A stretch of DNA of 64,000 nucleotides from Neogemmobacter tilapiae (GTDB taxonomy: Bacteria; Pseudomonadota; Alphaproteobacteria; Rhodobacterales; Rhodobacteraceae): assembly GCF_014652215.1 (NCBI RefSeq), contig NZ_BMYJ01000001.1:124001-188000 (forward strand). The letters run 5' to 3'. The stretch's first letter is position 1; each line of letters opens with the position of its first letter. This document shows, one piece after another, positions 45,272 through 53,645 of the stretch. The notes beneath the pieces were generated by a model that was not told the origin of the DNA, searched no databases, and saw nothing but the letters and a program-made list of their open reading frames with translations. Position numbers and translations under genes: made by a program.

Positions 45272-45613
45272 ATGCCCGTCATGGGAATTACCACACAGCC
45301 CTATACGATGCGAAATCCCGGCGACTATGCCAGCATCATCACCAACAGGCTGGATTTTCCGCCGCATCTGATTCACGCCAATGTCAGCATTTCCAGCATC
45401 ATGGCCTATGACGACGATGTCCGCGCCTTGGCCTGCATCAGCCGCGTCCGCTATCTGGACGTTGGGGGCAATGTGCAGACGGTCGTGCTGCCCGCCTTTT
45501 GGGACATCAACGCGCAGCTGAATTTCGTGCAGGACCGCTGCATCAGCATCGAATGGGTCAATGTCATCAGCAAGGGTCAGGCCACGGTGACGCTGACCGT
45601 TTTTCACTATTAG
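45272..45613 (+). CDS. Unknown small protein, first of a pair
   Basis: 113 residues from the ATG at 45272 (MPVMGITTQPYTMRNPGDY), with a GGAGAGAG ribosome site. There is no membrane segment and no familiar motif. The composition (many Ile, Val, Asn, Thr; YLDVGGNVQTVVLPAFW, GQATVTLTVFHY) suggests a beta-rich fold. It is followed after 9 bp by another unknown gene with a strong ribosome site, so they likely form a unit. A longer frame upstream lacks a plausible start. Confidence 0.65.
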   Translation: MPVMGITTQPYTMRNPGDYASIITNRLDFPPHLIHANVSISSIMAYDDDVRALACISRVRYLDVGGNVQTVVLPAFWDINAQLNFVQDRCISIEWVNVISKGQATVTLTVFHY

Positions 45614-45622
45614 GAGGGCGCT

Positions 45623-45955
45623 ATGTCCATTTCTTCCATCCAGAACAGCGGTTCCTATGCCATCCGCGAAACCCGCGTTGTGCTGCATTACCACCCGAAA
45701 AGCGGGCAGATCCTGCATATGTACACCGCAACTGTCTTTGAAGGGGTTGAGGGGCTGAGCGATGAGGCTTTGCTGGAACAAGCCGTTGATCATGCAAAAT
45801 CGGCCGGTGTGAAATCCTTGGGCAAACGACCCTATCTGATTGCCAAGGATCCGGGTTTTCTGATGCACCCCTGTCAGGTCGATGTGAAGACCTTGGAAAT
45901 CCAGCGGGTTGAGGGGGCGGGCTTTCACGTCAAGGGTCTGAAAAGCCTATCCTGA
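45623..45955 (+). CDS. Unknown small protein, second of a pair
   Basis: 110 residues from the ATG at 45623 (MSISSIQNSGSYAIRETRVV), behind an AGGAGGG ribosome site. It has a beta-rich first half (HYHPKSGQILHMYTATVFEG), a helical segment (DEALLEQAVDHAKSAG), then KRPYLIAKDPGFLMHPCQVDV. No family or catalytic residues were recognised and there is no signal peptide. The end overlaps the convergent DMT transporter gene by 9 bp. Confidence 0.65.
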   Translation: MSISSIQNSGSYAIRETRVVLHYHPKSGQILHMYTATVFEGVEGLSDEALLEQAVDHAKSAGVKSLGKRPYLIAKDPGFLMHPCQVDVKTLEIQRVEGAGFHVKGLKSLS

Positions 45956-46861
45956 TCGCCCAAAGCGCCGTGCCAAGCGCCCGTCAATCAGGATCAGCCC
46001 CAAGGTGATCACCGCAAACCCTGCCCAGGCGCGTAGGGGCAGGGTCTCGCCATAGGCCACGGCCCCCATCGCCGCCGCGACCGGCCCGACCAACAGCGTG
46101 ACCAGCCCCAGATTGCCCGCGCCCGCCAAAGCCAGAACCTTGTAGAACAGCACATAGGCAAAGGCCGAAGACACCAGCGCCAGATAGGCCAAAGCGCCCC
46201 AAGCCGGCAGCCCGTAATCCATCGTGGGCCAACCATCGGCCCAAAGTGCCAAGGGGATCATCACCAGCGCCGCCCCGGCCAAGGTGCCCGCCGCCTGCAC
46301 CACAGGCGACATGCCTTTCAGGAACAGCCGGGCATAGCAGCCCGAAATCGCATAGAACAAGGCCGCGCCCAGCATGGCCAACTGCCCCAAAGCGGTCAGA
46401 TCAAACTGGTGCAGCACGGCGGGGCCGATGACGATGATCACCCCGACGAAGCCCGTCAGCACGCCCAAGGCTTTGCCCTTGGTCAGCCGCTCATCCGCAA
46501 AGATCAACGCCGCCAGCAGCACCGTTATCAAGGCGGTCGCCGCGTTCAGGATGGCCGCCAGCCCGGTTGGAATATGTTGCTGGCCCCAAACGATCAGCGA
46601 GAAAGGAATGACATTGTTAAAAACCCCCATCCCGATCAAGGCCAGCCATTGGTCGAACCGGGGCAGGGGCCGCAGACCCCGGATCAGCACGAACAGCCAA
46701 AGCGCCAAAGCCGCCCCGCCGACGCGAAAGGCGACGGTGGTAAAGACCGGAACATCATCCAGCGCGATCCGGTTCGACAGATAGGAACCGCCCCAGATCA
46801 CCGCCAAAAGCAGCAAAAGGCTCCAGGCCAAAAGGTTCATGCTTTGTTGGGCGGGTTTCAT
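45947..46861 (-). CDS. EamA-type DMT transporter 1
   Basis: 304 residues with ten predicted transmembrane helices in two EamA repeats (about residues 10-150 and 160-300), as in drug/metabolite exporters. The signature LSNRIALDDVPVFTTVAFRVGGAALALW and the repeat-2 counterpart MGAVAYGETLPLRAWAGFAVITLGLILI are typical. Substrate unknown. It lies 58 bp downstream of a second DMT gene on the same strand and may have arisen by duplication. Confidence 0.9.
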   Translation of the reverse strand: MKPAQQSMNLLAWSLLLLLAVIWGGSYLSNRIALDDVPVFTTVAFRVGGAALALWLFVLIRGLRPLPRFDQWLALIGMGVFNNVIPFSLIVWGQQHIPTGLAAILNAATALITVLLAALIFADERLTKGKALGVLTGFVGVIIVIGPAVLHQFDLTALGQLAMLGAALFYAISGCYARLFLKGMSPVVQAAGTLAGAALVMIPLALWADGWPTMDYGLPAWGALAYLALVSSAFAYVLFYKVLALAGAGNLGLVTLLVGPVAAAMGAVAYGETLPLRAWAGFAVITLGLILIDGRLARRFGRSG

Positions 46862-46919
46862 GACACGACCTTAGCCCGGCAAATGGCCCGGCATAAGCGC
46901 GATCTTGTGATGGGCACAA

Positions 46920-47798
46920 TCACGCCCGCTGAACGCTGGCCCGTAGGTTCAGCCAGTTCGCCGAAAGGATCATCGCCCCGCCGATCACCAAGGGCCAGGT
47001 CAGCGGCTCGTTGTAAAAGGCAATCCCCGCCAAAGTCACCAAAGGCAGGCGCAGAAAATCAATCGGCATGATCTGCGCCGCCGGGGCCATCCGCAGCGCC
47101 GTTGTCAGGCACATATGCGCCAGCACGCCGCAAAGCCCGATCACCAACAGCCAAGGCGCGCTTGTCGCATCCGGCAGAACCCACTGCCCATCCCGCAAAG
47201 CCATCACCAGACCAAAGCCCGTCTGCATCAGGGTCAGCCAGAACATGATCGTCAGAACCGTTTCTTCCCGCGTCAGCATCTTGGTCATCAGCAGCGTCGA
47301 AGCAAAGCCCACCGCCGCCCCCAAGGCCGCCAGAACCCCCGGTTCGATATGCCCAAAGTCGGGCTGAGCCACGACCAGAATTCCCGCAAAGCCCACGCCC
47401 GCCGCCAAGGCCCGCAAGGCGGACAGCTTTTCACCAAACAGCAAAGGCGCCAGCAACATCACCCAAAGCGGTGAGGTGAATTCAATCGCAAAGACCTGCG
47501 CCATCGGGATCAGCGTCAGGGCCCAAAGCCACAGGTTCTGCCCGGTGAAATGGAACAGATTGCGCACCAGATGCTGGCCCGGATGCCGCGTCTTTGCCTC
47601 GGCCAGCCGCTTTGTGCTGATCATGAAACCCAGAACCAGCACAAAGCCGATCAAAGACCGCCAGAACATGATTTCAAAGGTGTCATGCGCCCGCGACGCC
47701 TCACGGCTGGCAATCGCCATCGTGGTAAAGGCCAGAACCGAGCCGAACATGAACAGGCCGGCGACAAGAGGGCGATTTGCGGGACGATTGCTTTGCAT
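46920..47798 (-). CDS. EamA-type DMT transporter 2
   Basis: 292 residues from the ATG at 47798 (MQSNRPANRPLVAGLF), with ten predicted helices and two EamA domains. EIMFWRSLIGFVLVLGF, FHFTGQNLWLWALTLIPMAQVFAIEFTSP and PIDFLRLPLVTLAGIAFYNEPLTW match the subgroup often annotated as S-adenosylmethionine or small-metabolite transporters in alphaproteobacteria; the substrate remains unproven. It is divergent from ltrA. Confidence 0.88.
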   Translation of the reverse strand: MQSNRPANRPLVAGLFMFGSVLAFTTMAIASREASRAHDTFEIMFWRSLIGFVLVLGFMISTKRLAEAKTRHPGQHLVRNLFHFTGQNLWLWALTLIPMAQVFAIEFTSPLWVMLLAPLLFGEKLSALRALAAGVGFAGILVVAQPDFGHIEPGVLAALGAAVGFASTLLMTKMLTREETVLTIMFWLTLMQTGFGLVMALRDGQWVLPDATSAPWLLVIGLCGVLAHMCLTTALRMAPAAQIMPIDFLRLPLVTLAGIAFYNEPLTWPLVIGGAMILSANWLNLRASVQRA

Positions 47799-47860
47799 CG
47801 CGGTTTCATGCGGGGGCTTGGCGGGAATGTCCAGCCATCCTAACCTGATGAAAATGGGGA

Positions 47861-49021
47861 ATGGTGAAGATGAAGACAAAAGCACTGCGATCCGAAGAAA
47901 ACCACCGCGTTGGTTTTGCCGAGCTGTTCTACGATCTCGTCTTTGTCTTTGCCATCACGCAGGTCAGCCATGCTTTGCTGTATCACTATGATCTGAAAGG
48001 CGCCTTGCAGACGGGCATTCTGTTTCTGGCGATTTGGTGGGTCTGGATCTACACCACTTGGGTTTTGAATAGGCTGGACCCTGACCATCTGCCGGTGCGG
48101 GTTATGCTGTTTGGCCTGATGACGCTGGGCCTGTTCATGTCGATGGCCATTCCCCATGCCTTTGACAGCCGCGGTCTGGCCTTTGCGCTGGCCTTTGCCA
48201 CGATGCAGGTTGGGCGCTGTCTGTTCATGCTGTGGCTGACGCGCGGCGATGCCCTCTTGCAATCAACCTTCGTCAAGATCGGCCTTTGGCTGGCTTTTTC
48301 GGGCGTCTTCTGGATTGCTGGGGGATTGGCCCAGCCGGAACTGCGGATGGGCTTTTGGACCCTTGCATTGATCATCGAATATCTGGGGCCGGTCACCGGC
48401 TTTTGGGTGCCGGGTCTGGGGCGGGATGTCTCCACCAATTGGGCGGTGAAGGGCGGTCATATCGCCGAACGCTGCGGCTTGTTCGTGATCATCTGCCTTG
48501 GGGAAACCCTGCTGGTGTCGGGGGCCACCTTTGCCAGGCTGGAATGGGACGCGCCCGGAATGCTGGCCTTTCTGGGCGCGGTGGCCGGAACGATTGGCAT
48601 GTGGTGGGTCTATTTCCACATCGGTTTTCACCGCGGCGCGCATCAGATTGAAACCTCGGACGATCCGGGCCGTTTGGCGCGGCTGGCCTTTACCTACGCC
48701 CATATTCCCATCGTGGCGGGCGTGATCGTTTCTGCGGTCGGTTCCGAACGGGCCATCGCCCACCCCTTGCATCACGGCACCTATGATGAGGGGTTGTCTC
48801 TGGTCGGCGGTGTGGTCCTGTTCCTGCTGGGCAACGGCTGGTTCAAGCGTATTTCCGGCGGCTGGTTTCCGCTGTCGCATTGGGTGGGACTGGGGGCTTC
48901 ATTGGCCCTTTTCGCGGTGGGGCCATGGCTCAATCTGCTGACCCTGAACCTTTGTGCGGCGGCCATTCTGGCGCTGGTCGCCCTTTGGGAACATCGGTCC
49001 TTGGGTGGACAGGGGCATTAG
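47861..49021 (+). CDS. Low temperature requirement A (LtrA)-family membrane protein
   Basis: 386 residues. About ten hydrophobic segments. The N-terminus has the family signature RVGFAELFYDLVFVFAITQVSHAL, and further on GGHIAERCGLFVIICLGETLL is also typical. LtrA proteins were named for cold growth in Listeria; their activity is unknown. The start at 47861 could instead be the ATG at 47870. It ends 7 bp from the convergent monooxygenase gene. Confidence 0.88.
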   Translation: MVKMKTKALRSEENHRVGFAELFYDLVFVFAITQVSHALLYHYDLKGALQTGILFLAIWWVWIYTTWVLNRLDPDHLPVRVMLFGLMTLGLFMSMAIPHAFDSRGLAFALAFATMQVGRCLFMLWLTRGDALLQSTFVKIGLWLAFSGVFWIAGGLAQPELRMGFWTLALIIEYLGPVTGFWVPGLGRDVSTNWAVKGGHIAERCGLFVIICLGETLLVSGATFARLEWDAPGMLAFLGAVAGTIGMWWVYFHIGFHRGAHQIETSDDPGRLARLAFTYAHIPIVAGVIVSAVGSERAIAHPLHHGTYDEGLSLVGGVVLFLLGNGWFKRISGGWFPLSHWVGLGASLALFAVGPWLNLLTLNLCAAAILALVALWEHRSLGGQGH

Positions 49022-49028
49022 GGGGACG

Positions 49029-49307
49029 TCAGTCCCCCACCTCCTCCAACCGGAAGTTCCGCAGGATGCCTTTGGTGGCCTGAAACCATTGGCCGTCCCG
49101 CGTGCGCGCCTGATGGGCGTCAAAGGCGGGGCGGTCGGTGAAACTTTCCATCACCTCGAACACCAGTGGATCGTCGGTGTCGTCAATGTCAAACGACAGG
49201 CAACCGGCTTCAGCCCGCGTCAGGCGAATATGCTCCGCCCGATGGGTGCGCACCGCTTGCGCCTCGGCGTCGGACATGCAGACAAGTTGGCCACGAAGAC
49301 GGATCAT
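49029..49307 (-). CDS. Antibiotic biosynthesis monooxygenase-like (ABM) protein
   Basis: 92 residues with a single ferredoxin-like ABM domain: [10 protein letters not shown] strand, [44 protein letters not shown], then a C-terminal helix. Members act as dimers and include quinol monooxygenases and heme oxygenases. No metal site is apparent and the specific reaction is unknown. The start overlaps the guaA stop by 4 bp, so it is co-transcribed with guaA. Confidence 0.82.
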   Translation of the reverse strand: MIRLRGQLVCMSDAEAQAVRTHRAEHIRLTRAEAGCLSFDIDDTDDPLVFEVMESFTDRPAFDAHQARTRDGQWFQATKGILRNFRLEEVGD

Positions 49308-50860
49308 TCGAGTTCAATCGTTCCGGGCGGTTTGCTGGTGCAGTCATAGAAGACGCGGTTCACGCCTTTGACCTCATTGATGATCCGCGTGGCGGTTTCG
49401 CCAAGGAAGCCGTGGGTGAAGGGATAGTAATCCGCCGTCATCCCATCGACCGATGTGACGGCCCGCAGGGCCAAGGCGTAATCATAGGTCCGCCCGTCGC
49501 CCATCACGCCCACGGTTTTCATCGGCAAGATCGCGGCAAAGGCCTGCCAGATCTCATCGTAAAGGCCATGTTTACGGATTTGATCGATATAGACCGCATC
49601 GGCACGGCGCAGGATGTCCAGCTTTTCGGTGGTGATCTCACCGGGGCAGCGGATGGCAAGGCCGGGGCCGGGGAAGGGGTGGCGTCCGATGAACGACGCG
49701 GGCAGGCCCAGCTCGCGGCCTAGGGCGCGAACCTCGTCCTTGAACAGCTCGCGCAGCGGTTCGACCAGTTTCATGCCCATTTTCTCGGGGAGCCCGCCGA
49801 CATTGTGGTGCGACTTGATGGTGACCGAAGGCCCGCCGCTGAAAGAGACGCTTTCGATGACGTCGGGGTAAAGCGTGCCCTGGGCCAGGAATTTCGCCCC
49901 GCCGATGGATTTCGCGTGCTTTTCAAACACCTGGATGAACAGCCGGCCAATGGTCTTGCGTTTCACTTCGGGGTCGGAAACGCCCTCGAGCGCGCCCAGG
50001 AACAGGGCGCTTTCGTCGGCGTGGATCAGGGGGATGTTGTAGGTGTCGCGGAACATCGACACGACCTGTTCCGCCTCGCCCAGCCGAAGCAGGCCGTGAT
50101 CGACGAAAACGCAGGTCAGTTGGTCACCGATGGCTTCGTGGATCAGAACCGCGGCAACGGAGGAATCGACGCCGCCCGACAGCCCGCAGACGACCTTTTC
50201 GCTGCCCACTTGGGCGCGGATCTTGGCAATGGCTTCCTCGCGATAGGCACCCATTGTCCAATCGCCGGTGAATCCGGCCAGACGGACGAAGTTTTCGTAC
50301 AGCTTCGCACCCTTGGGGGTGTGGTGGACCTCGGGGTGGAACTGGACGGCGTAGAAATGCCGGGCCGGGTCGGCGGTGATGGCAAAGGGGGCGTTGGGCG
50401 AGGTTCCGTAGACCTGGAAACCCGGGGCGATTTTGGAAACGTGGTCGCCGTGGCTCATCCAGACTTGTTCGTCGCCTGCTGCGAACCAACCGTCGAGCAG
50501 GGGGAGTTTGTCTGGGGTCGGGGTCACGAAAGCGCGGCCGAATTCGGCGGTGCCGTGGCCGCCTTCGACATGGCCGCCGAGGCAGTGCATCATCACTTGC
50601 TGGCCGTAGCAGATGCCGAGGATGGGCACGCCCAGATCGAAGACCCCTTTGGGCGGCATCGGGGCACCGGTCGTATAAACCGAGGCGGGGCCGCCGGAGA
50701 AGATCACCGCCTTGGGCTGGAAGGCCGCAAGGAAGGCGTCATCCACTTTGTTGAAGGGATGGATTTCACAATAGACGTTCAGTTCCCGCAGGCGGCGGGC
50801 GATCAACTGGGTGACCTGAGAACCGAAGTCGATGACGAGGAGGCGATCATGTTGGGTCAT
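49304..50860 (-). CDS. guaA: GMP synthase (glutamine-hydrolysing)
   Basis: 518 residues. The N-terminal class I glutamine amidotransferase has [20 protein letters not shown], catalytic Cys in [10 protein letters not shown], and its His/Glu in [10 protein letters not shown]. The ATP pyrophosphatase domain carries the P-loop [14 protein letters not shown], and the C-terminus [15 protein letters not shown] is the dimerisation domain end. It converts XMP to GMP with glutamine and ATP. The upstream region is the low-GC pocket at 50.9-52.0 kb. Confidence 0.97.
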   Translation of the reverse strand: MTQHDRLLVIDFGSQVTQLIARRLRELNVYCEIHPFNKVDDAFLAAFQPKAVIFSGGPASVYTTGAPMPPKGVFDLGVPILGICYGQQVMMHCLGGHVEGGHGTAEFGRAFVTPTPDKLPLLDGWFAAGDEQVWMSHGDHVSKIAPGFQVYGTSPNAPFAITADPARHFYAVQFHPEVHHTPKGAKLYENFVRLAGFTGDWTMGAYREEAIAKIRAQVGSEKVVCGLSGGVDSSVAAVLIHEAIGDQLTCVFVDHGLLRLGEAEQVVSMFRDTYNIPLIHADESALFLGALEGVSDPEVKRKTIGRLFIQVFEKHAKSIGGAKFLAQGTLYPDVIESVSFSGGPSVTIKSHHNVGGLPEKMGMKLVEPLRELFKDEVRALGRELGLPASFIGRHPFPGPGLAIRCPGEITTEKLDILRRADAVYIDQIRKHGLYDEIWQAFAAILPMKTVGVMGDGRTYDYALALRAVTSVDGMTADYYPFTHGFLGETATRIINEVKGVNRVFYDCTSKPPGTIELE

Positions 50861-51161
50861 GGGTTCGCGTAGCCAAAATTGGGGTGGGAAGCAAGGGGGA
50901 GGGTGGCCCGTGATGCGGGCGGGGTCGAGGGGGTTTTCACGCGTGAAATGGGTTTTAAGAGATTGATGTTAAATATATATCGTGAAAATTGAATGTAAAA
51001 ATTTGCAGAAGCGGTGGAGCTTTCAGGCCAAACTGCCCCCCTCTTACCGAGAGGTTGGGCGCGGCTGATGTAACCGGGTGACAGTGCTTAGGAGTTGGCG
51101 AACCACCGCTGCAAACGGCGTGGGTATGAATATATCTGGCATCGTTCAATCGGAGGGTCCA
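50861..51161. other. Low-GC intergenic stretch upstream of guaA
   Basis: About 300 bp without a supported gene. It is clearly richer in A/T than the surroundings, especially 50940-51010 (TTAAATATATATCG, TGTAAAAATTTGC). It holds a short 5-bp hairpin around 51034-51048 (CCTCT/AGAGG). It presumably contains the guaA promoter on the minus strand and one for the small gene at 51162, but no convincing -35/-10 pair was identified. A minus-strand frame of 84 codons here has no ribosome site or family resemblance and is not called. Confidence 0.5.
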
Positions 51162-51257
51162 ATGCGGCAGGTGTTCGGGGCGGGTTTGATGGTTCTGGCC
51201 ATGGGGCAAGCGGCTTTGGCGACCACGATTTCAGTCGTGCTCAATCGCCTGAGATGA
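51162..51257 (+). CDS. 31-residue signal-peptide ORF (possible remnant)
   Basis: Reads MRQVFGAGLMVLAMGQAALA followed by TTISVVLNRLR and a stop. The first 20 residues look exactly like a signal peptide with an ALA cleavage site, and a strong GGAGGG ribosome site is placed 7 bp upstream. The mature part is only about 11 residues. Moving to another frame after the cleavage site gives about 24 more codons (DHDFSRAQSPEMIEF...), so a frameshifted small secreted protein is possible. Confidence 0.35.
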   Translation: MRQVFGAGLMVLAMGQAALATTISVVLNRLR

Positions 51258-51347
51258 TAGAATTTCGACAGCGGCAGAGAAACACGCGCTATTGAGCGCT
51301 GTCGCTTTTTGGCCACAGTCAATGCGTCGTTCTGGTGAAAGGCTGTG

Positions 51348-51749
51348 ATGGTCAGAAAGTTCAAATTTATTGATCTCTATCCTGGCGCAGCCCCAGTTGA
51401 AGCTATTTATGCGACGCTTGGTATCGAGATGGATGCGGGGAACGTGAAATGTTCTGCTCCTGCGTTGAGCCATGCTGCGAAGCGCCATCCTGATGATGTT
51501 TCAGTCATCCTACCCCATCTTTCGGATATCATCAGCCATCCTTTGTATATGGGGGATGATTTTCGAAACCCCGGGAAGATTGAGTTGGTGGGCAAAATCG
51601 CTGGACGCACTGGCGCCGCGTTGGTCGCTGTCACGGTTGTCTTGAACGCCAACGATGGCCACTATCATGTTTGCTCTATGTATCTGATAACGCAATCAGA
51701 ACTCGACAAAAAGCGTGATAAGGGCATATTGAAGGTTACAAGGATCTGA
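51348..51749 (+). CDS. Putative BECR-fold (PBECR-like) nuclease/toxin-domain protein
   Basis: 133 residues from the ATG at 51348 (MVRKFKFIDLYPGAAPVEAIY). The core ALSHAAKRHPDDVSVILPHLSDII followed by SHPLYMGDDFRNPGKIELVGKI, LVAVTVVLNANDGHYHVCSMY and a final Lys-rich helix follows the pattern I associate with phage-linked barnase/EndoU/colicin-E5/RelE-like nucleases: a His in the first helix, RHP, and a closing strand with SMYxI. This is pattern recognition only. Codon usage is AT-rich and unlike the flanking genes, indicating horizontal acquisition. No immunity or antitoxin gene is visible beside it, unless it is the tiny preceding reading frame. A promoter-terminator pair follows. Confidence 0.55.
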   Translation: MVRKFKFIDLYPGAAPVEAIYATLGIEMDAGNVKCSAPALSHAAKRHPDDVSVILPHLSDIISHPLYMGDDFRNPGKIELVGKIAGRTGAALVAVTVVLNANDGHYHVCSMYLITQSELDKKRDKGILKVTRI

Positions 51750-51771
51750 AGCGGTCGTCCAAGACGAACCC

Positions 51772-51800
51772 TTGACTTTCGGCCCTCAAATGTGTAACTC
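51772..51800 (+). promoter_or_regulatory. Sigma-70-like promoter of the candidate small RNA
   Basis: TTGACT at 51772-51777 and TAACTC at 51795-51800 with a 17-bp spacer. The -35 is near-perfect, the -10 weak. It lies just after the stop of the toxin-like gene and about 145 bp before an intrinsic terminator. Confidence 0.5.
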
Positions 51801-51806
51801 ATTTAC

Positions 51807-51970
51807 CTATAGCAAAGCGTAAGGTGAGAACGCCCGCCTCACACACCATGTCATGTGGTAAAGTAGGCCTAGCCGAAGAGATACAGGATCTTGGGGGTTG
51901 CTCCAAGATGAAAACTGGGACCCTGTTGCGCTTTGATAAAGGCCCTGCTTTTGCAGGGCTTTTATTTTTC
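51807..51970 (+). ncRNA. Candidate structured small RNA (about 160 nt) or mttB leader
   Basis: This non-coding stretch lies between a predicted promoter (51772-51800) and an intrinsic terminator (51942-51970). The 5' segment CAAAGCG (about 51813-51819) pairs with CGCTTTG (about 51929-51935), with flanking weaker pairs, closing a long imperfect hairpin. Inside are small hairpins, e.g. ATCTTGG/CCAAGAT around an 8-nt loop near 51890-51911. End-pairing with internal loops recalls 6S RNA, but no 6S or riboswitch consensus was recognised. Because it ends in a terminator 134 bp before an MttB-family gene, an attenuating leader is the alternative. Confidence 0.45.
51942..51970 (+). terminator. Intrinsic terminator upstream of mttB-like gene
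   Basis: GCCCTGC-TTTT-GCAGGGC (7-bp stem, 4-nt loop, extended by A/T pairs) is followed by CTTTTATTTTTC on the plus strand. It ends the candidate small RNA. The remaining sequence to 52103 contains the ribosome site (CAGGAG) of the MttB-family gene and no other recognised feature. Confidence 0.85.
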
Positions 51971-52103
51971 TGTCGCTTGCTCAACTCCCCGCCTCATGTC
52001 GCCCCTGAACCCCTGATGTCGCTTTTCACCCTCAAGCGCCGCAAACATCGGGCGGGGTTAAGGCCAAAAGCGGCATACAGGGGCAAAACGTCAGGAGAAC
52101 ACC

Positions 52104-53645
52104 ATGAACGAAGTGGCAGGGCGCAGGGCGCGCGGGGGCGGCGGGGCGGCGCGGCGGGCGGAGCGCACGGCGGTTTCCATCGAAACGGCGCGTTTCATTG
52201 AACGCAACATCCCGAATTTTGAAATTCTGAACGACGAAGCCCTGTCGATCATCGAATGGAACGCGGAAACCGTTCTGGAAGAGATCGGCGTCAACTTTGT
52301 CGAAAACCCGGCAGCGCTGGACCTTTGGCGCGCAGCGGGGGCGGATGTTCAGGGCGAAAGGGTCCGCATTCCCCGTGGTCTGGCGCGCAAGCTGTGCTCC
52401 ACCGCGCCCAGCCGTTTCACGCAACATGCCCGCAACCCGGCGCGCAATGTCGATATCGGCGGGCGCAATCTGGTGCTGGCCCCGGTCTATGGCCCGCCCT
52501 TTGTGCGCGATCTGGAGGGCGGGCGGCGCTATGCGACGATCGAGGATTTCCGCAACTTCGTAAAGCTCGGCTATATGTCGAAATGGCTGCACCATTCCGG
52601 CGGCACGGTCTGCGAGCCGACCGATGTGGCGGTGAACAAGCGGCATCTGGATATGCTGCACGCGCATATGGTGCTGTCGGACAAGCCCTATATGGGGTCG
52701 GTGACTGCCCCGGAACGTGCCGCTGATTCGGTGGAAATGTCGAAGATCCTGTTCGGGTCGGATTTCGTCGATCAGAACACGGTGATGACCAGCCTGATCA
52801 ACATCAACAGCCCCCTCACCTTTGACGGCATCATGATGGGCGCGTTGGAGGTTTATGCGCGGGCGAATCAGGCAGCGATCATTTCGCCCTTTATCGTCGG
52901 TGGCGCGATGGCGCCGGTGACGGTGGCGGGGACGCTGACGCAGGTTCTGGCCGAAGTTCTGGCGGGGGTGGCTTATTCGCAACTGATCCGCGCCGGTGCG
53001 CCGGTGATCTTTGGGGCCTTTGTGACCAGCATCGATATGAACTCGGGTGCGCCGACCTTTGGGACGCCCGAGGCGGCGCATATCACCTATGGCGCGGGCC
53101 AGTTGGCGCGGCGTTTGGGGCTGCCTTACCGTTCGGGCGGGGCCTTCTGTGGGTCGAAACTGCCGGATGCGCAGGCGGCCTATGAAACGGCGAACAGCCT
53201 GAACATGGCGCTTTTGTCGGGCGTGAACTTCATGCTGCATTCCTGCGGCTGGCTGGAGGGGGGGCTCGTCTCGTCCTATGAGAAGTTCGTGATGGATGCG
53301 GACCAACTGGGCACGCTGCATCATCTGGCGCAGGGCATTCATATGGATGCCAATGGTCAGGGGATGGATGCGATCCGCGAAGTGGGGCCTGGCGGGCATT
53401 ATCTGGGCTGTGAACACACGCAGGCGAACTTTAAGTCGGCCTTCTGGCGGTCGGACCTGCTGGACTATAAACCCTATGAAACATGGGAAGAAGAAGGCGC
53501 GCGGGACACGCAGGCCCTGGCGAGCCTGCGCGTGAAAAAGCAGTTGGCGGACTATCAGCAGCCGGCGCTGGACGAAGGCATTGCCGAGGCGCTGACCGAC
53601 TATGTGGCGCGCAAAAAGGCGGCCGAGCCGGACGCGTTTATTTAA
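52104..53645 (+). CDS. Trimethylamine methyltransferase (MttB)-family protein
   Basis: 513 residues in one uninterrupted frame. IIEWNAETVLEEIGVNFVENPAALDLWRAAGADV opens the MttB TIM-barrel family, and GNPxxG-like FGTPEAAHITYGAGQLARRLGLPYRSGGAFCGSK is typical. There is no in-frame stop at the position where methanogens use pyrrolysine, so this is a non-pyrrolysine homologue. Those tested in other bacteria demethylate quaternary amines such as glycine betaine and pass the methyl group to a corrinoid protein. No corrinoid protein or MtgA-type partner is adjacent. The gene ends overlapping the convergent DUF6477 gene by 8 bp. Confidence 0.88.
   Translation: MNEVAGRRARGGGGAARRAERTAVSIETARFIERNIPNFEILNDEALSIIEWNAETVLEEIGVNFVENPAALDLWRAAGADVQGERVRIPRGLARKLCSTAPSRFTQHARNPARNVDIGGRNLVLAPVYGPPFVRDLEGGRRYATIEDFRNFVKLGYMSKWLHHSGGTVCEPTDVAVNKRHLDMLHAHMVLSDKPYMGSVTAPERAADSVEMSKILFGSDFVDQNTVMTSLININSPLTFDGIMMGALEVYARANQAAIISPFIVGGAMAPVTVAGTLTQVLAEVLAGVAYSQLIRAGAPVIFGAFVTSIDMNSGAPTFGTPEAAHITYGAGQLARRLGLPYRSGGAFCGSKLPDAQAAYETANSLNMALLSGVNFMLHSCGWLEGGLVSSYEKFVMDADQLGTLHHLAQGIHMDANGQGMDAIREVGPGGHYLGCEHTQANFKSAFWRSDLLDYKPYETWEEEGARDTQALASLRVKKQLADYQQPALDEGIAEALTDYVARKKAAEPDAFI

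Noticed and set aside
50955-51209. Minus-strand frame of 84 codons in the low-GC pocket
   Set aside because: No ribosome site, no recognisable domain, Cys/His/Pro-rich random composition, and it overlaps a better-supported plus-strand start.
51095-51295. Plus-strand frame of 66 codons (start at 51095)
   Set aside because: Its beginning has no ribosome site and it runs out of frame across the signal-peptide ORF; only its tail may belong to a frameshifted version of that ORF.
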